Source: Streptosporangium becharense (GTDB taxonomy: Bacteria; Actinomycetota; Actinomycetes; Streptosporangiales; Streptosporangiaceae). From it: a DNA stretch of 64,000 bases. Within the stretch, counting starts at the first letter, position 1; each line of letters begins with the position of its first letter. Below the pieces are notes generated by a model, which ran no database searches, had not been told where the DNA came from, and saw only the letters and a list, made by a program, of their open reading frames with translations. Location: positions 7,626,001 through 7,690,000 of the forward strand of contig NZ_JACHMP010000001.1 in assembly GCF_014204985.1 (NCBI RefSeq). Direction: 5' to 3'. The translations under genes were made by a program, and so were the position numbers. Positions 24,324 to 31,863 of this stretch are shown in pieces.

Positions 24324-24445
24324 GGTGCCTCCTGGGAAGTGGTGGATCCTGGCGCCGGCACGCGAACCCTGTCGTGGATGCGCTCAACGCCGACGCGAAG
24401 GCCAGTACACCGGCTGGCGGGCGGCGCCGGACGCGAGTGTTCCAC

Positions 24446-24479
24446 TGATCGGGAACCCCGTGTGTGATCGGGAACCCCG
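24446..24479. repeat. Two 15-bp direct repeats at element end
   Basis: TGATCGGGAACCCCG occurs at 24446-24460 and again at 24465-24479, 19 bases apart, directly outside the 64-bp repeat copy 1. Short direct repeats of this kind at a terminus are typical transposase-binding sites, for example in IS21-family elements. The assignment to that family is a guess. Confidence 0.55.
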
Positions 24480-24492
24480 CGTGCCCTCAATG

Positions 24493-24556
24493 GGGTGCCA
24501 CTCCGGCGACCTCGCGTAATCGACTGTCGCCTATTCGGCTGTGGTTGAGCTCGTGG
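24493..24556 (-). repeat. 64-bp inverted repeat, copy 1
   Basis: Read on the minus strand this is 59/64 identical to 31795-31858. It can be read as the end of a protein, HELNHSRIGDSRLREVAG..., with a stop shortly after. Together with the direct repeats just outside, it looks like the outer end of a mobile element. The two copies face outward and bracket a 7.4 kb island. Confidence 0.7.
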
Positions 24557-24852
24557 CCGTCACATGGGGTGCAGCGGCTCCAGGGGTTGCCGGCGGCAGT
24601 AGCGATGCGGCTGGTCTGCCGGTCGGTGTAGCCGGACGCGTGGAAGCTCGTGGATTTCCTCGTCGAGGGCTTGTCGATCGTGTCCGGCTACCAGCCGCAG
24701 TTCGCGCAGGTCATTGGACAGGGACGTACGCCGTCCGAAGGCATTGACAAGTTGATCAACACGTTGGCCGATCGACTGAAGGGGTGATCGGCGCCTCGTA
24801 TGAGGCGCCACGTTCGTCCCTCCTTTGGTGACACCGACCCGAGCGCCGGGCC
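24557..24852. other. Remnant coding-like sequence inside the island edge
   Basis: No intact gene. The plus strand reads KLVDFLVEGLSIVSGYQPQF and on to a stop at 24787 without a start. The minus strand reads SNDLRELRLVAGHDRQALD and, in another frame, SRIATAAGNPWSRCTPCDG running into repeat copy 1. This fits a broken transposase or other element gene that I cannot name. Confidence 0.4.
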
Positions 24853-25524
24853 TCACTCACCGGCCAGTCCTTTGGTGATCAGGTTCAGGCCGTGGGCGAA
24901 GTGGCCGGCGAAGTCGGTGCTGGTCAGCGTGGCCTCGGCGGCTGCCAGGTTGGGGTAGGTACCCGGGTCGAGGGCCGCGTGCAGCAGGGTCAGCGTGGCG
25001 GGCAACTCGGACTCGGCGAGAGCCTGGGCGGCCTGTTCCTCCAGCGTGTGGCCGATGACGAAGTGGACGATCGTCAGTGCCGTACGGGTGGCCGCCTCAG
25101 GGCTCAGGCATGTCTCACGCAGCACGCCCACGAGGGTGTCGGTGTAGCTCAGCGTGTTGGGGCCGACGGAGTGGGTGCCCGCGTAGACGCGTGCGCCGTC
25201 GCGGTGACGCAGCAACGCCATACGCAGCCGCCCGGCCAGTTCGGTGATCTGTTCGCGCCAGGTGAGCCCGTCGGGCAGCGGGCCGGCGCAGCCTGCGAGC
25301 ATCTCCTCGGCCATGGCGGCGAGCAGCGTCTGCTTGGTGGCGAAGTGCCGGTAGAGCGTGCCCACCTGGACGTCGAGGGCCGCGGCCAGGCGGCGCATGG
25401 TCAGCGAGTCGAGCCCGTCCTCGTCCACCAGGCGCAGGGCGGTGGTGACCGCCTCCGGCACGGTCATCTTGCGGGGGCGGCCTCGGGAGCGCTGGGCGGA
25501 CGGGGAGGTTGACGTGGGTCCCAT
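24853..25524 (-). CDS. TetR-family regulator with tetracycline-repressor-type C-terminal domain
   Basis: A 223-residue TetR protein. After a basic N-terminal arm (QRSRGRPRKMTVPEAVTTAL) comes the helix-turn-helix LTMRRLAAALDVQVGTLYRH. The C-terminal domain (WREQITELAGRLRMALLRHR, then TALTIVHFVIGHTLEEQAAQ) matches TetR_C, the class of TetR itself. It is divergent from the FAD monooxygenase with a 13-bp palindrome between them, so it most likely represses that gene and itself. Confidence 0.9.
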   Translation of the reverse strand: MGPTSTSPSAQRSRGRPRKMTVPEAVTTALRLVDEDGLDSLTMRRLAAALDVQVGTLYRHFATKQTLLAAMAEEMLAGCAGPLPDGLTWREQITELAGRLRMALLRHRDGARVYAGTHSVGPNTLSYTDTLVGVLRETCLSPEAATRTALTIVHFVIGHTLEEQAAQALAESELPATLTLLHAALDPGTYPNLAAAEATLTSTDFAGHFAHGLNLITKGLAGE

Positions 25525-25553
25525 GCCCGGTGATACTAGCGACCTCGCTTTTG

Positions 25554-25566
25554 TGAACGATGTTCA
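25554..25566. promoter_or_regulatory. TetR operator candidate
   Basis: TGAACGATGTTCA is a 13-bp palindrome (TGAAC-GAT-GTTCA) in the 64-base gap between the divergent TetR and FAD-monooxygenase genes. Confidence 0.65.
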
Positions 25567-25588
25567 TTTAATAGGAGGGACGCAAACC

Positions 25589-27046
25589 ATGTACGCCGAC
25601 GTGATCGTGGTGGGAGCCGGCCCCACCGGCCTGCTGCTGGCCGCGGAGCTGGCCCTGGCGGGCGTGGGGGTCCGCGTACTCGAACGAAACGACGTGCCCA
25701 CCAGCCAGTCGCGGGCGCTCACGCTGCACCCGCGCAGCATCGAGATGATGGACCTGCGCGGCATCGCCGATCGTTTCCTGGCCCGCGGTCACACCCTGCC
25801 CGGGTGGCACTTCGCGGGCCTGAACACCCGCCTCGACTTCACCGCCCTGGACACCCGGCACGGCTACACCCTGTTCCTGGAGCAGGCCCGTACCGAGGAA
25901 CTACTCGACGCCCGTGCCCGCGAGCTGGGCGCCGAGATCGTCCGCGGCTGTCAGGTCACCGCCGTGCGGCAGGAGCCGGACAGCGTCGTCGTCGAAACAG
26001 CGCGGGGAGAGACGCTACGCGCCTCGTACGTCGTGGGCTGCGACGGTGGACGCAGCATCGTCCGGCAGGCGGCGGGCATCCCCTTCGACGGCACCGACGA
26101 GACGCTGTCCGGTATGCTCGGCGACTTCGCCGTCACCGGTCCGGACGCCGCGCACTCGGCCCAGGCCCACGGCGTGCTGGCCGTGCCGCTGGAGGGTGGG
26201 CTGACCCGGTTCGTGGTCATCGATCCCGAACGCATGCGGGTGCCGTCTGACCGGCCCGTGACGTACGAGGAGTTCCGGCAAGCTCTGACGAACGTCGCCG
26301 GCACGGACTTCGACGTCGCCGAGCCGCACTGGTTGTCGCGGTTCGGCAACGCGACCCGCCTGGCCGGGCGGTACCGGCAGGGCCGGCTCCTGGTGGCGGG
26401 CGACGCGGCCCACATCCACTTCCCGGCGGCGGGACAGGGCCTCAACACCGGTCTGCAGGACGCCATGAACCTGGGCTGGAAGCTCGCCGCCCAGGTCAAA
26501 GGCCGGGCCCCGGAAGGGCTGTTGGACTCCTACGACGCCGAGCGCCGGCCGGTCGGCGCGGCCGTCACCGCCAACACCCAGGTGCAGACGCTGCTGATGG
26601 AACTGACGCTGGTGCCGCAGTACCACCGGCCGGTCATGGCGCTGCGCGGCATGCTCGACGGCCTGCTGCGCATCGGGGAGGTCAACCGCGACCTGGCCGC
26701 GTCGGTCTCGGCGATCGGCACCCACTACGGCGACGACTCCCCGGCCGGGGCCCGGGTACCCGACCTGCCGATCAGCGTCGCGGAGCGGCCCGGGGTCGAG
26801 CGCCTGTACCAATTGCTGCACGACGGGCGGTTCCTGCTCGTTCATACGGGGAAGCAGGCTGGCGCGTCCGGCCGGGACGACCGCGTGGAGACGGTCACCG
26901 CCACGGCCTGGCAGCCCTCGCCCGACCTGGAGGAGGCCGAGGCGCTACTCGTCCGGCCGGACGGGCACCTCGCCTGGGCAGGGCCGATCGAGGCCGAGCA
27001 GCAGGCGCTGCTGGACTGGACTGGAGCGGCGGCGGTAGCGTCGTGA
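25589..27046 (+). CDS. FAD-dependent aromatic hydroxylase (PHBH/RdmE type)
   Basis: A 485-residue class A flavoprotein monooxygenase. The FAD motif VIVVGAGPTGLLLAAELA starts the protein, YVVGCDGGRSIVRQAAGIPF is the DG motif, and RLLVAGDAAHIHFPAAGQGL is the GD motif. A C-terminal thioredoxin-like segment (RFLLVHTGKQ) is as in polyketide hydroxylases and rifampicin or pentachlorophenol monooxygenases. AGGAGGGACGC precedes the ATG at 25589. Paired with a divergent TetR repressor, it may detoxify an aromatic antibiotic or act on an aromatic substrate. Confidence 0.9.
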   Translation: MYADVIVVGAGPTGLLLAAELALAGVGVRVLERNDVPTSQSRALTLHPRSIEMMDLRGIADRFLARGHTLPGWHFAGLNTRLDFTALDTRHGYTLFLEQARTEELLDARARELGAEIVRGCQVTAVRQEPDSVVVETARGETLRASYVVGCDGGRSIVRQAAGIPFDGTDETLSGMLGDFAVTGPDAAHSAQAHGVLAVPLEGGLTRFVVIDPERMRVPSDRPVTYEEFRQALTNVAGTDFDVAEPHWLSRFGNATRLAGRYRQGRLLVAGDAAHIHFPAAGQGLNTGLQDAMNLGWKLAAQVKGRAPEGLLDSYDAERRPVGAAVTANTQVQTLLMELTLVPQYHRPVMALRGMLDGLLRIGEVNRDLAASVSAIGTHYGDDSPAGARVPDLPISVAERPGVERLYQLLHDGRFLLVHTGKQAGASGRDDRVETVTATAWQPSPDLEEAEALLVRPDGHLAWAGPIEAEQQALLDWTGAAAVAS

Positions 27047-27485
27047 CGACGCTCCACCGGCTCAGCGGCCGCCTGCTGTGTCGCCGCCACCGCACCCGGC
27101 TGCCCGACGTCGGATGACTCCGCAACGCCCAGAGCCGTTCTGAACCCGGACCTCGCCGGATCCCCTGGTTGCTGACGAGGTGGTGCCGGGACGCGGTGGC
27201 GTACGGCTGTCTTACGCTCATCCTGCCGCAGTTCGGCCGCCCGCCGACGATGCGCTCGGCGGCGTCGACCGGGGCCGCGATGCGTTGCTCCAGGCGGGCG
27301 TGCTCGCCGATGGCCGGGAGCGCGCCGAGAAGGACACCGGCGGCGCGTACGCGCAGGTGCGGGCTGTCGTCGTCGAGAGCGGCACAATGCAGAAATACGG
27401 CCTGGCAGTGCTCATTGTTACGCGGAGCTCCCCGCAGGATTGACGTCTACTCATCGCCGGGGCCCGCAACACGCAAAGGAGCACG
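27047..27485. other. No intact gene; possible coding debris
   Basis: No supported gene. A plus-strand frame (about 27200-27443) reads DALLQAGVLADGRERAEKDT then VRAVVVESGTMQKYGLAVLI and has coding-like character but no credible start or family. It may be the end of a broken gene. Confidence 0.35.
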
Positions 27486-28019
27486 ATGAGAAACGCACTA
27501 CGCACACTCACTCTGGGGGCGCTGGTGGCGGCGCCGTTGCTGGCCATGTCGGCGCCGGCGCACGCCCTCACCAACGTGACCTTGAGCAGCGGCCGGCTCT
27601 CCGTCAACTCGGCGAATGTCGGCGACAACATCTCCATCAGCGTCGAGAACGGCTTCCTCGTGGTGAGGAACAACAAAGACGCGCTGATCACCGGGGGCGT
27701 CTGTCAGCAGGTCGACACCAACACGGTGCGGTGCCCGAGCGCGGGTGTGACCAACATCCAGGCCAACCTGCAGGGTGGCAACGACACCCTGAGCAACAAC
27801 ACCGCACTGCCCTCGAGGGTCTTCATGGGACCCGGGGTGGACACTTTCTTCGGCGGCTCGGGCAAGGACTTCGTTTCAGGCGACGACAACGACGACGTAC
27901 TGCACGGCAGGGGTGGCAACGACATCCTGGTCGGCAACGCCGGGTTCGACCAGGGCTTCGGTGGCGCGGACAACGACTTCTGCGACACCGAGACGCTGAA
28001 CTCCTGCGAGGACTCCTGA
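27486..28019 (+). CDS. Small secreted RTX-type calcium-binding protein
   Basis: A 177-residue exported protein. A Sec signal peptide (MRNALRTLTLGALVAAPLLA, cleavage probably after SAPAHA) leads to a beta-rich middle and a C-terminal run of glycine/aspartate nonapeptide repeats (GPGVDTFFGGSGKDFVSGDD, then GRGGNDILVGN and GGADNDFC). Such GGxGxDxUx repeats coil into a calcium-binding parallel beta-roll. There is no protease or lipase domain and no type I secretion genes nearby. Two Cys pairs (VCQQ...RCPS, FCDTETLNSC) may form disulfides. AAGGAG precedes the ATG; a strong terminator follows. Confidence 0.85.
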   Translation: MRNALRTLTLGALVAAPLLAMSAPAHALTNVTLSSGRLSVNSANVGDNISISVENGFLVVRNNKDALITGGVCQQVDTNTVRCPSAGVTNIQANLQGGNDTLSNNTALPSRVFMGPGVDTFFGGSGKDFVSGDDNDDVLHGRGGNDILVGNAGFDQGFGGADNDFCDTETLNSCEDS

Positions 28020-28021
28020 CC

Positions 28022-28056
28022 AGAAGGGCCACCCTGATGATCAGGGTGGTCCTTCT
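28022..28056 (+). terminator. Strong hairpin after RTX gene
   Basis: AGAAGGGCCACCCTGA and TCAGGGTGGTCCTTCT pair over 16 positions (one G-T) around a TGA loop, directly after the stop codon. Confidence 0.85.
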
Positions 28057-28270
28057 TGGGGGCCACCGGAATACGGCCGGCATGGGTCGCCGAGCGGCGG
28101 GGACTTCTCGGACGCAGGTTTTCGGACGGCGCTCGCGCAGGTGGGCCCGCCGCGTCCGAGAACCTCCACGTTTCTGGACAGCTAATGGCTGGCCTCGCAA
28201 CGTCGCAGGTCAGAGGAGTGTCGGCCCGAATCTGCCGTATTCCGGTGGCCCCCGCAAGAGAGGAGCAACC

Positions 28271-28975
28271 ATGGAACATGGCACCCGCGACGATCTCCTC
28301 AGCCGGCTGGCCGAGGAGATCGAGTCCGCTACGACCACGCATCCGCTGCGGGTCGCCATCGACGGGCCGCCCGCCGCCGGCAAGACCACGCTGGCCGACG
28401 AACTCACCGTCGTCCTACGCGCGCAGGGCCGCGAGGTCATCCGCGCGACGATCGAAGGTTTCCTGTTCCCTCAGGCGCAGCGCTATCGGCGCGGCCAGTA
28501 CTCGCCCGAGGGCTGCTACTTCGACAGCCACGACCACGACGCGATGCGCCGGGTTCTGCTCGATCCGCTAGGCCCGGACGGAGACCGAAGGTTCCAGGAG
28601 GCGGTCTACCACAGAGAAACGGACACCGCTCTGTCTTTACCGGTCACCACGGCCCCTGCCGACGCTGTGCTCGTGTTCGACGGTGTCTTCCTCCTGCGCC
28701 CGGAGCTGATCGACCGGTGGGACCTGAGCATCTTCGTGTCCGCCGCATTCGATCGGACGTTGGATCGGGCCCAGGGGCGAGGGCAGGCGCTGGCCGGATC
28801 CGCCGCCGGCGCAGCTGAGATCGAGCGGGCCTGGAACAACCGCTATATCCCGTCCCAGCAGCTCTACTTCGCCACAACCCGCCCGACCGACCACGCCGAC
28901 ATCATCGTGAACAACGACGAGCTCCAGCGGCCGACCTGGGAGGTCCGACCGCACCGATCGGTACCCATGGCCTGA
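28271..28975 (+). CDS. Uridine-kinase-like P-loop kinase
   Basis: A 234-residue P-loop kinase. The Walker A motif is AIDGPPAAGKTTLADEL; YDxD-like substrate features appear as YFDSHDHDAMRRVLLDPLGP, and DAVLVFDGVFLLRPEL holds the Walker B strand. This is the layout of the uridine kinase/phosphoribulokinase family. C-terminal ADIIVNNDELQRP matches the 'ADxxVdN' segment seen in nucleoside kinases. ATG at 28271 with GAGAGGAGCAACC. It lies in the accessory island without a pathway partner; substrate unknown. Confidence 0.8.
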   Translation: MEHGTRDDLLSRLAEEIESATTTHPLRVAIDGPPAAGKTTLADELTVVLRAQGREVIRATIEGFLFPQAQRYRRGQYSPEGCYFDSHDHDAMRRVLLDPLGPDGDRRFQEAVYHRETDTALSLPVTTAPADAVLVFDGVFLLRPELIDRWDLSIFVSAAFDRTLDRAQGRGQALAGSAAGAAEIERAWNNRYIPSQQLYFATTRPTDHADIIVNNDELQRPTWEVRPHRSVPMA

Positions 28976-29043
28976 GGACTGCTCTGCGGGTTTCCGTGCC
29001 TCTTCCACTACTGACAGATCGGCAGACAGCTCGAACCTCGTTC

Positions 29044-29250
29044 TTAGGCGGCCAAGCTGAGGTCCAGGCGAGTGTTCATGTCGAGGCGGAACCGCCCGTA
29101 GGGGTTGATGTGCACCCAGAACAGTGGCGAGAGCGCCCGGCGGTCCTCGTCGGTGAGCTTCTTCGCCCACTTCGGATCCCGCAGGACGGCCTGGAGGAGC
29201 TGGGTGTTGATGCGGTGTGGTCGGGACGCTCTGAACTGGCCCTACCCGGC
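29044..29250 (-). pseudogene. tnpA: Tn3-family transposase, C-terminal fragment
   Basis: On the minus strand a frame ending at TAA 29044-29046 reads INTQLLQAVLRDPKWAKKLT, then DEDRRALSPLFWVHINPYGR and FRLDMNTRLDLSLAA. The 'LT..DRR.L.PL.W.H.NPYG...LDM..RLDL' ending is characteristic of Tn3-family transposases of about 1000 residues. Only some 60 residues remain; upstream sequence is unrelated or frameshifted, so the gene is a remnant. Confidence 0.8.
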
Positions 29251-29352
29251 GGCTTAGGTTCCAGAGCTCGTCGCAACAGTCGATTGACCCCGTGTTGCGA
29301 AGATCGCTGGAATCCGCCCCGCCAAGTGGGGCCAATTGGAACCGTTCTGATC

Positions 29353-29676
29353 AACCAGGCAGCCGCCGGGGGTGGTGGTGTCGATTGCCTCGTGCAGGCT
29401 CTTGAAGCCGATGCCGCGCGTGCGCAGGCCGGTCACGATGAGGCCGGCCGGCGAGCGGCTCAGGTAGTCCAGGGCCGCCCACTGCTCCTCGCGTTCGGCG
29501 TCCTTGCCGGAGGCCTTGTCGGCGAAGATGCGGATGCACCCGGCGGCGGTCAGCGCGGCCGTCTGCCGGTCGAGGAACTACCCGGTGGTGGAGACGCGGG
29601 CGTAGCCGATCAGGGCGCCGGCCGGCTGGGCGGTTTCGGGGAGCAGAAGGTCGTCGTCAAGCGGAGGGCCCGCCAC
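29353..29676 (-). pseudogene. tnpR: Serine resolvase remnant (TnpR-like)
   Basis: A minus-strand frame from a GTG at 29676 reads ALIGYARVSTTG-stop-FLDRQ, then CIRIFADKASGKDAEREEQW and RGIGFKSLHEAIDTTTPGG. These are the active-site Ser region, the middle and the end of a resolvase catalytic domain. A TAG (29578-29580) replaces the expected Gln codon. The DRLGRSLRDL-type stretch is missing after SRSPAG, and the protein stops making sense after GGCLV. The DNA-binding domain is lost. With the transposase fragment it marks a degraded Tn3-family transposon. Confidence 0.82.
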
Positions 29677-29839
29677 GTGTACGGAGAAGGGCGACCGACA
29701 ACTTGTTGAACACTCCGACTTTCCAACACGTTTTTCCGACAGTGTCACGCGGGACCAGTGTCCGCTTTGCCCTGATTCTCCGAGTCATCGTGATCACGTT
29801 CGAGAAACGATGGATTGAGGGATGCCTGTGGGGGTTGGC

Positions 29840-30484
29840 TTAGTCCGGGATAGGGCGGGACAACATCAGGTACGGACGCTCTGTGTCGAGCCATCCACGG
29901 TCCAGCCGCACTCCTGTGGCCAGTTCAATGGCCGTCAAGAAGCCTGCTTGCCAATCCCAGCCGTCGTCTCTCCCGAGGAAGTCGCTGTCCTCGTAGTCGA
30001 GGAAGAAGTTGCTCATCGCCGTCAGTTCGGGCCACCACATCAGATTCGGATGGTCCTGTGGACGTCCGGGGAACAGGCCGTCGATCATGAGAAGAATCTC
30101 GCCGTCGATGGCCAGGGACAGGCTGTTCACGGAGTTGACGTTCCAGTGGGCGCTGTAGACGCGGGTGCCGGCACTCAGTAGCCGAAGCGCTACGGCTCCG
30201 GGATGGTCGCCGTACAAGACGATTGACGCATCGGATCGGTCCACGATCCAGGCGGGCCCTGGGCGGCAGAGGGGAAGGTGGACGACATCGGGGCTCGTCG
30301 CTTCGCGAAGTTCATAGCTTGCTCCTGCGCCCAGGCGTGTGCCCACCTCTTGGAGGGTGGGGGAAACTGCGCCGTCGTCGGGAAGCATGACTGTCCAGCT
30401 CAGGTGCACATGCAGCATCGTGTCGCCGATGAGCTGCCGATAGTGTTCATACACGTCATCGGCCGAGGGCTGTCCGGTGTCCAT
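29840..30484 (-). CDS. DUF6461-like protein
   Basis: A 214-residue protein without signal peptide or membrane segment. The central part ALRLLSAGTRVYSAHWNVNS followed by LSLAIDGEILLMIDGLFPGR resembles actinobacterial DUF6461 proteins ('LS.GT..vS.ywNvna...f..A.dG'), whose function is unknown. The C-terminal half is acidic and aromatic (FFLDYEDSDFLGRDDGWDW). The start MDTGQPSADD (30482-30484) is chosen because AAAGAGG lies upstream; an in-frame ATG at 30505 is possible. Neighbours are transposon debris and a NYN protein. Confidence 0.6.
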   Translation of the reverse strand: MDTGQPSADDVYEHYRQLIGDTMLHVHLSWTVMLPDDGAVSPTLQEVGTRLGAGASYELREATSPDVVHLPLCRPGPAWIVDRSDASIVLYGDHPGAVALRLLSAGTRVYSAHWNVNSVNSLSLAIDGEILLMIDGLFPGRPQDHPNLMWWPELTAMSNFFLDYEDSDFLGRDDGWDWQAGFLTAIELATGVRLDRGWLDTERPYLMLSRPIPD

Positions 30485-30652
30485 GCTGCGACCTCTTTCG
30501 ATCATCGTTGAGCGGTCGATGAAGATCTTCGCAGAGGGCAGGAAAGGCGCATGGCGGTCTGCCGCGATCTCGGGCTGAAGGCACTCCCACCACGAGGGTC
30601 AGCTAACGGGCGAGACGGAGAAATCGCTGTCCAGGAATCGATTCTGTGGGCC

Positions 30653-31417
30653 CTATGTGGGGTGGCGCTTGTCCCGGGCATAGATCACGGCGGGTTTCCC
30701 GTCACCGGGGATGCGACGGTCCAGGTCGAACAAGGCGGTGGCAGCCATGAGGTCGCTGAGCTTGTTGTAGCCGTAGTTGCGCGCGTCGAAGTCGGGGTGT
30801 TGCTTGGTGATGATGTGGCCGACACTGGCCAGGCGCACCCATCCGTCATCGTCGGAGCTGGCCTCGACTGCGTTGCGGAGCAGATCCACCAGAGCGGTGT
30901 CGCTTTTCAGCCTGGAGGCCGAGGTGTGCGAAGCAGGGCTGAGGGCAGTGTCCGTAGGGGCGGCGGCCGAGGAAGTGATGAGGTTCTCGATGTAGCTGAA
31001 CTTGTCGCACGCCGCGACGAAGGGCTTGGGCGTTTTGCGTTCCCCGAATCCATACACGGTGAGGCCGGCCTCGCGGATGCGTGCCGCCAGGCGGGTGAAG
31101 TCGCTATCGCTGGAGACCAGGCAGAACCCGTCGAAACGCCCGGAGTGGAGCAGGTCCATGGCGTCGATGACCATGGCCGCGTCGGTGGCGTTCTTGCCGG
31201 TGGTGTAGGCGAACTGCTGGATGGGCTGGATCGACTGGGCCAGTAGTTGTTCCTTCCATCCGCGCAGGCTGGTGCCGGTCCAGTCGCCGTAGGCGCGTTT
31301 GGCGTGGGCGGTGCCGTACTTGGCGACCTCGGCCAGCAGTTCCTCGATGATCGCGGGCGGAGCGTTGTCGGCGTCGATCAGCACCGCCAGCTTGGCGGAG
31401 GTGGTGTCGCTGGCCAA
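30653..31417 (-). CDS. NYN-domain nuclease-like protein with LOTUS/OST-HTH domain
   Basis: A 254-residue protein. The N-terminal NYN (PIN-like) domain is clear: KLAVLIDADNAPPAIIEEL with the acidic metal site, NATDAAMVIDAMDLLHSG and FCLVSSDSDFTRLAARIREA. These Asp residues are those proposed for ribonuclease catalysis. A linker leads to a C-terminal LOTUS/OST-HTH domain (LVDLLRNAVEA, GWVRLASVGHIITKQHPDFD, YNKLSDLMAATALFDLDRR) that binds RNA or G-quadruplexes in other proteins. A TTG start (31415-31417) with AGGAGGAGCC is preferred; in-frame ATGs at 31495 and 31522 would add residues outside the domain. Confidence 0.85.
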   Translation of the reverse strand: MASDTTSAKLAVLIDADNAPPAIIEELLAEVAKYGTAHAKRAYGDWTGTSLRGWKEQLLAQSIQPIQQFAYTTGKNATDAAMVIDAMDLLHSGRFDGFCLVSSDSDFTRLAARIREAGLTVYGFGERKTPKPFVAACDKFSYIENLITSSAAAPTDTALSPASHTSASRLKSDTALVDLLRNAVEASSDDDGWVRLASVGHIITKQHPDFDARNYGYNKLSDLMAATALFDLDRRIPGDGKPAVIYARDKRHPT

Positions 31418-31794
31418 GGCTCCTCCTGCGTCTATCAGGGGTGGACCGCGGTGGGGGTCATCTGGCAGGTGCGGTAAGTCGGCCTTGTCTACCATCTTGC
31501 ATCTTGCTGCCGGAGAGCTCATCCGCCCGCGCGTGAATGCCTGGTGCTGGCGGGACCCTCCGAGGCATCAGGGGACCTGCTCGCATGTCTTACCGCCGGG
31601 CGCCGGTCTGGCCTGCCGTCGTCCTCGTACTCCTGGTGCTCGTGCTCGGAGGCGGAGAGCAGCTCCAACCGCTCGCTGGTGGGCGGCTGGGGGTCAGCTT
31701 CAGGCAGCGCCGGCAAGCGCCGGCCAGGATCGGGCCGGGGCGGGGTCTTACTCGGAGGCTACGGCCCCGGGCGACGACCACTCCCCCGTGCCGA
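31418..31794. other. No supported gene
   Basis: Open frames here have Arg/Ser/Pro-rich composition without recognisable domains. On the plus strand one frame runs on into repeat copy 2 (ending ADHELNHSRIGDS), matching the reading of copy 1, so part of the stretch may be the decayed end of the same element. Confidence 0.4.
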
Positions 31795-31858
31795 CCACGA
31801 GCTCAACCACAGCCGGATAGGCGACAGTTGATCACCCGAGGCCGCCGGAGTGGCACCC
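31795..31858 (+). repeat. 64-bp inverted repeat, copy 2
   Basis: 59/64 identical to the minus strand of 24493-24556. It runs from CCACGAGCTC to GAGTGGCACCC and ends five bases before the last codon block of the GH78 gene, so the island edge abuts the glycoside locus. Confidence 0.7.
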
Positions 31859-31863
31859 TCCGA

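Noticed and set aside
28996..29709. A 237-codon plus-strand frame
   Set aside because: It mirrors the Tn3 transposase and resolvase remnants on the minus strand, which give recognisable motifs; the plus frame does not.
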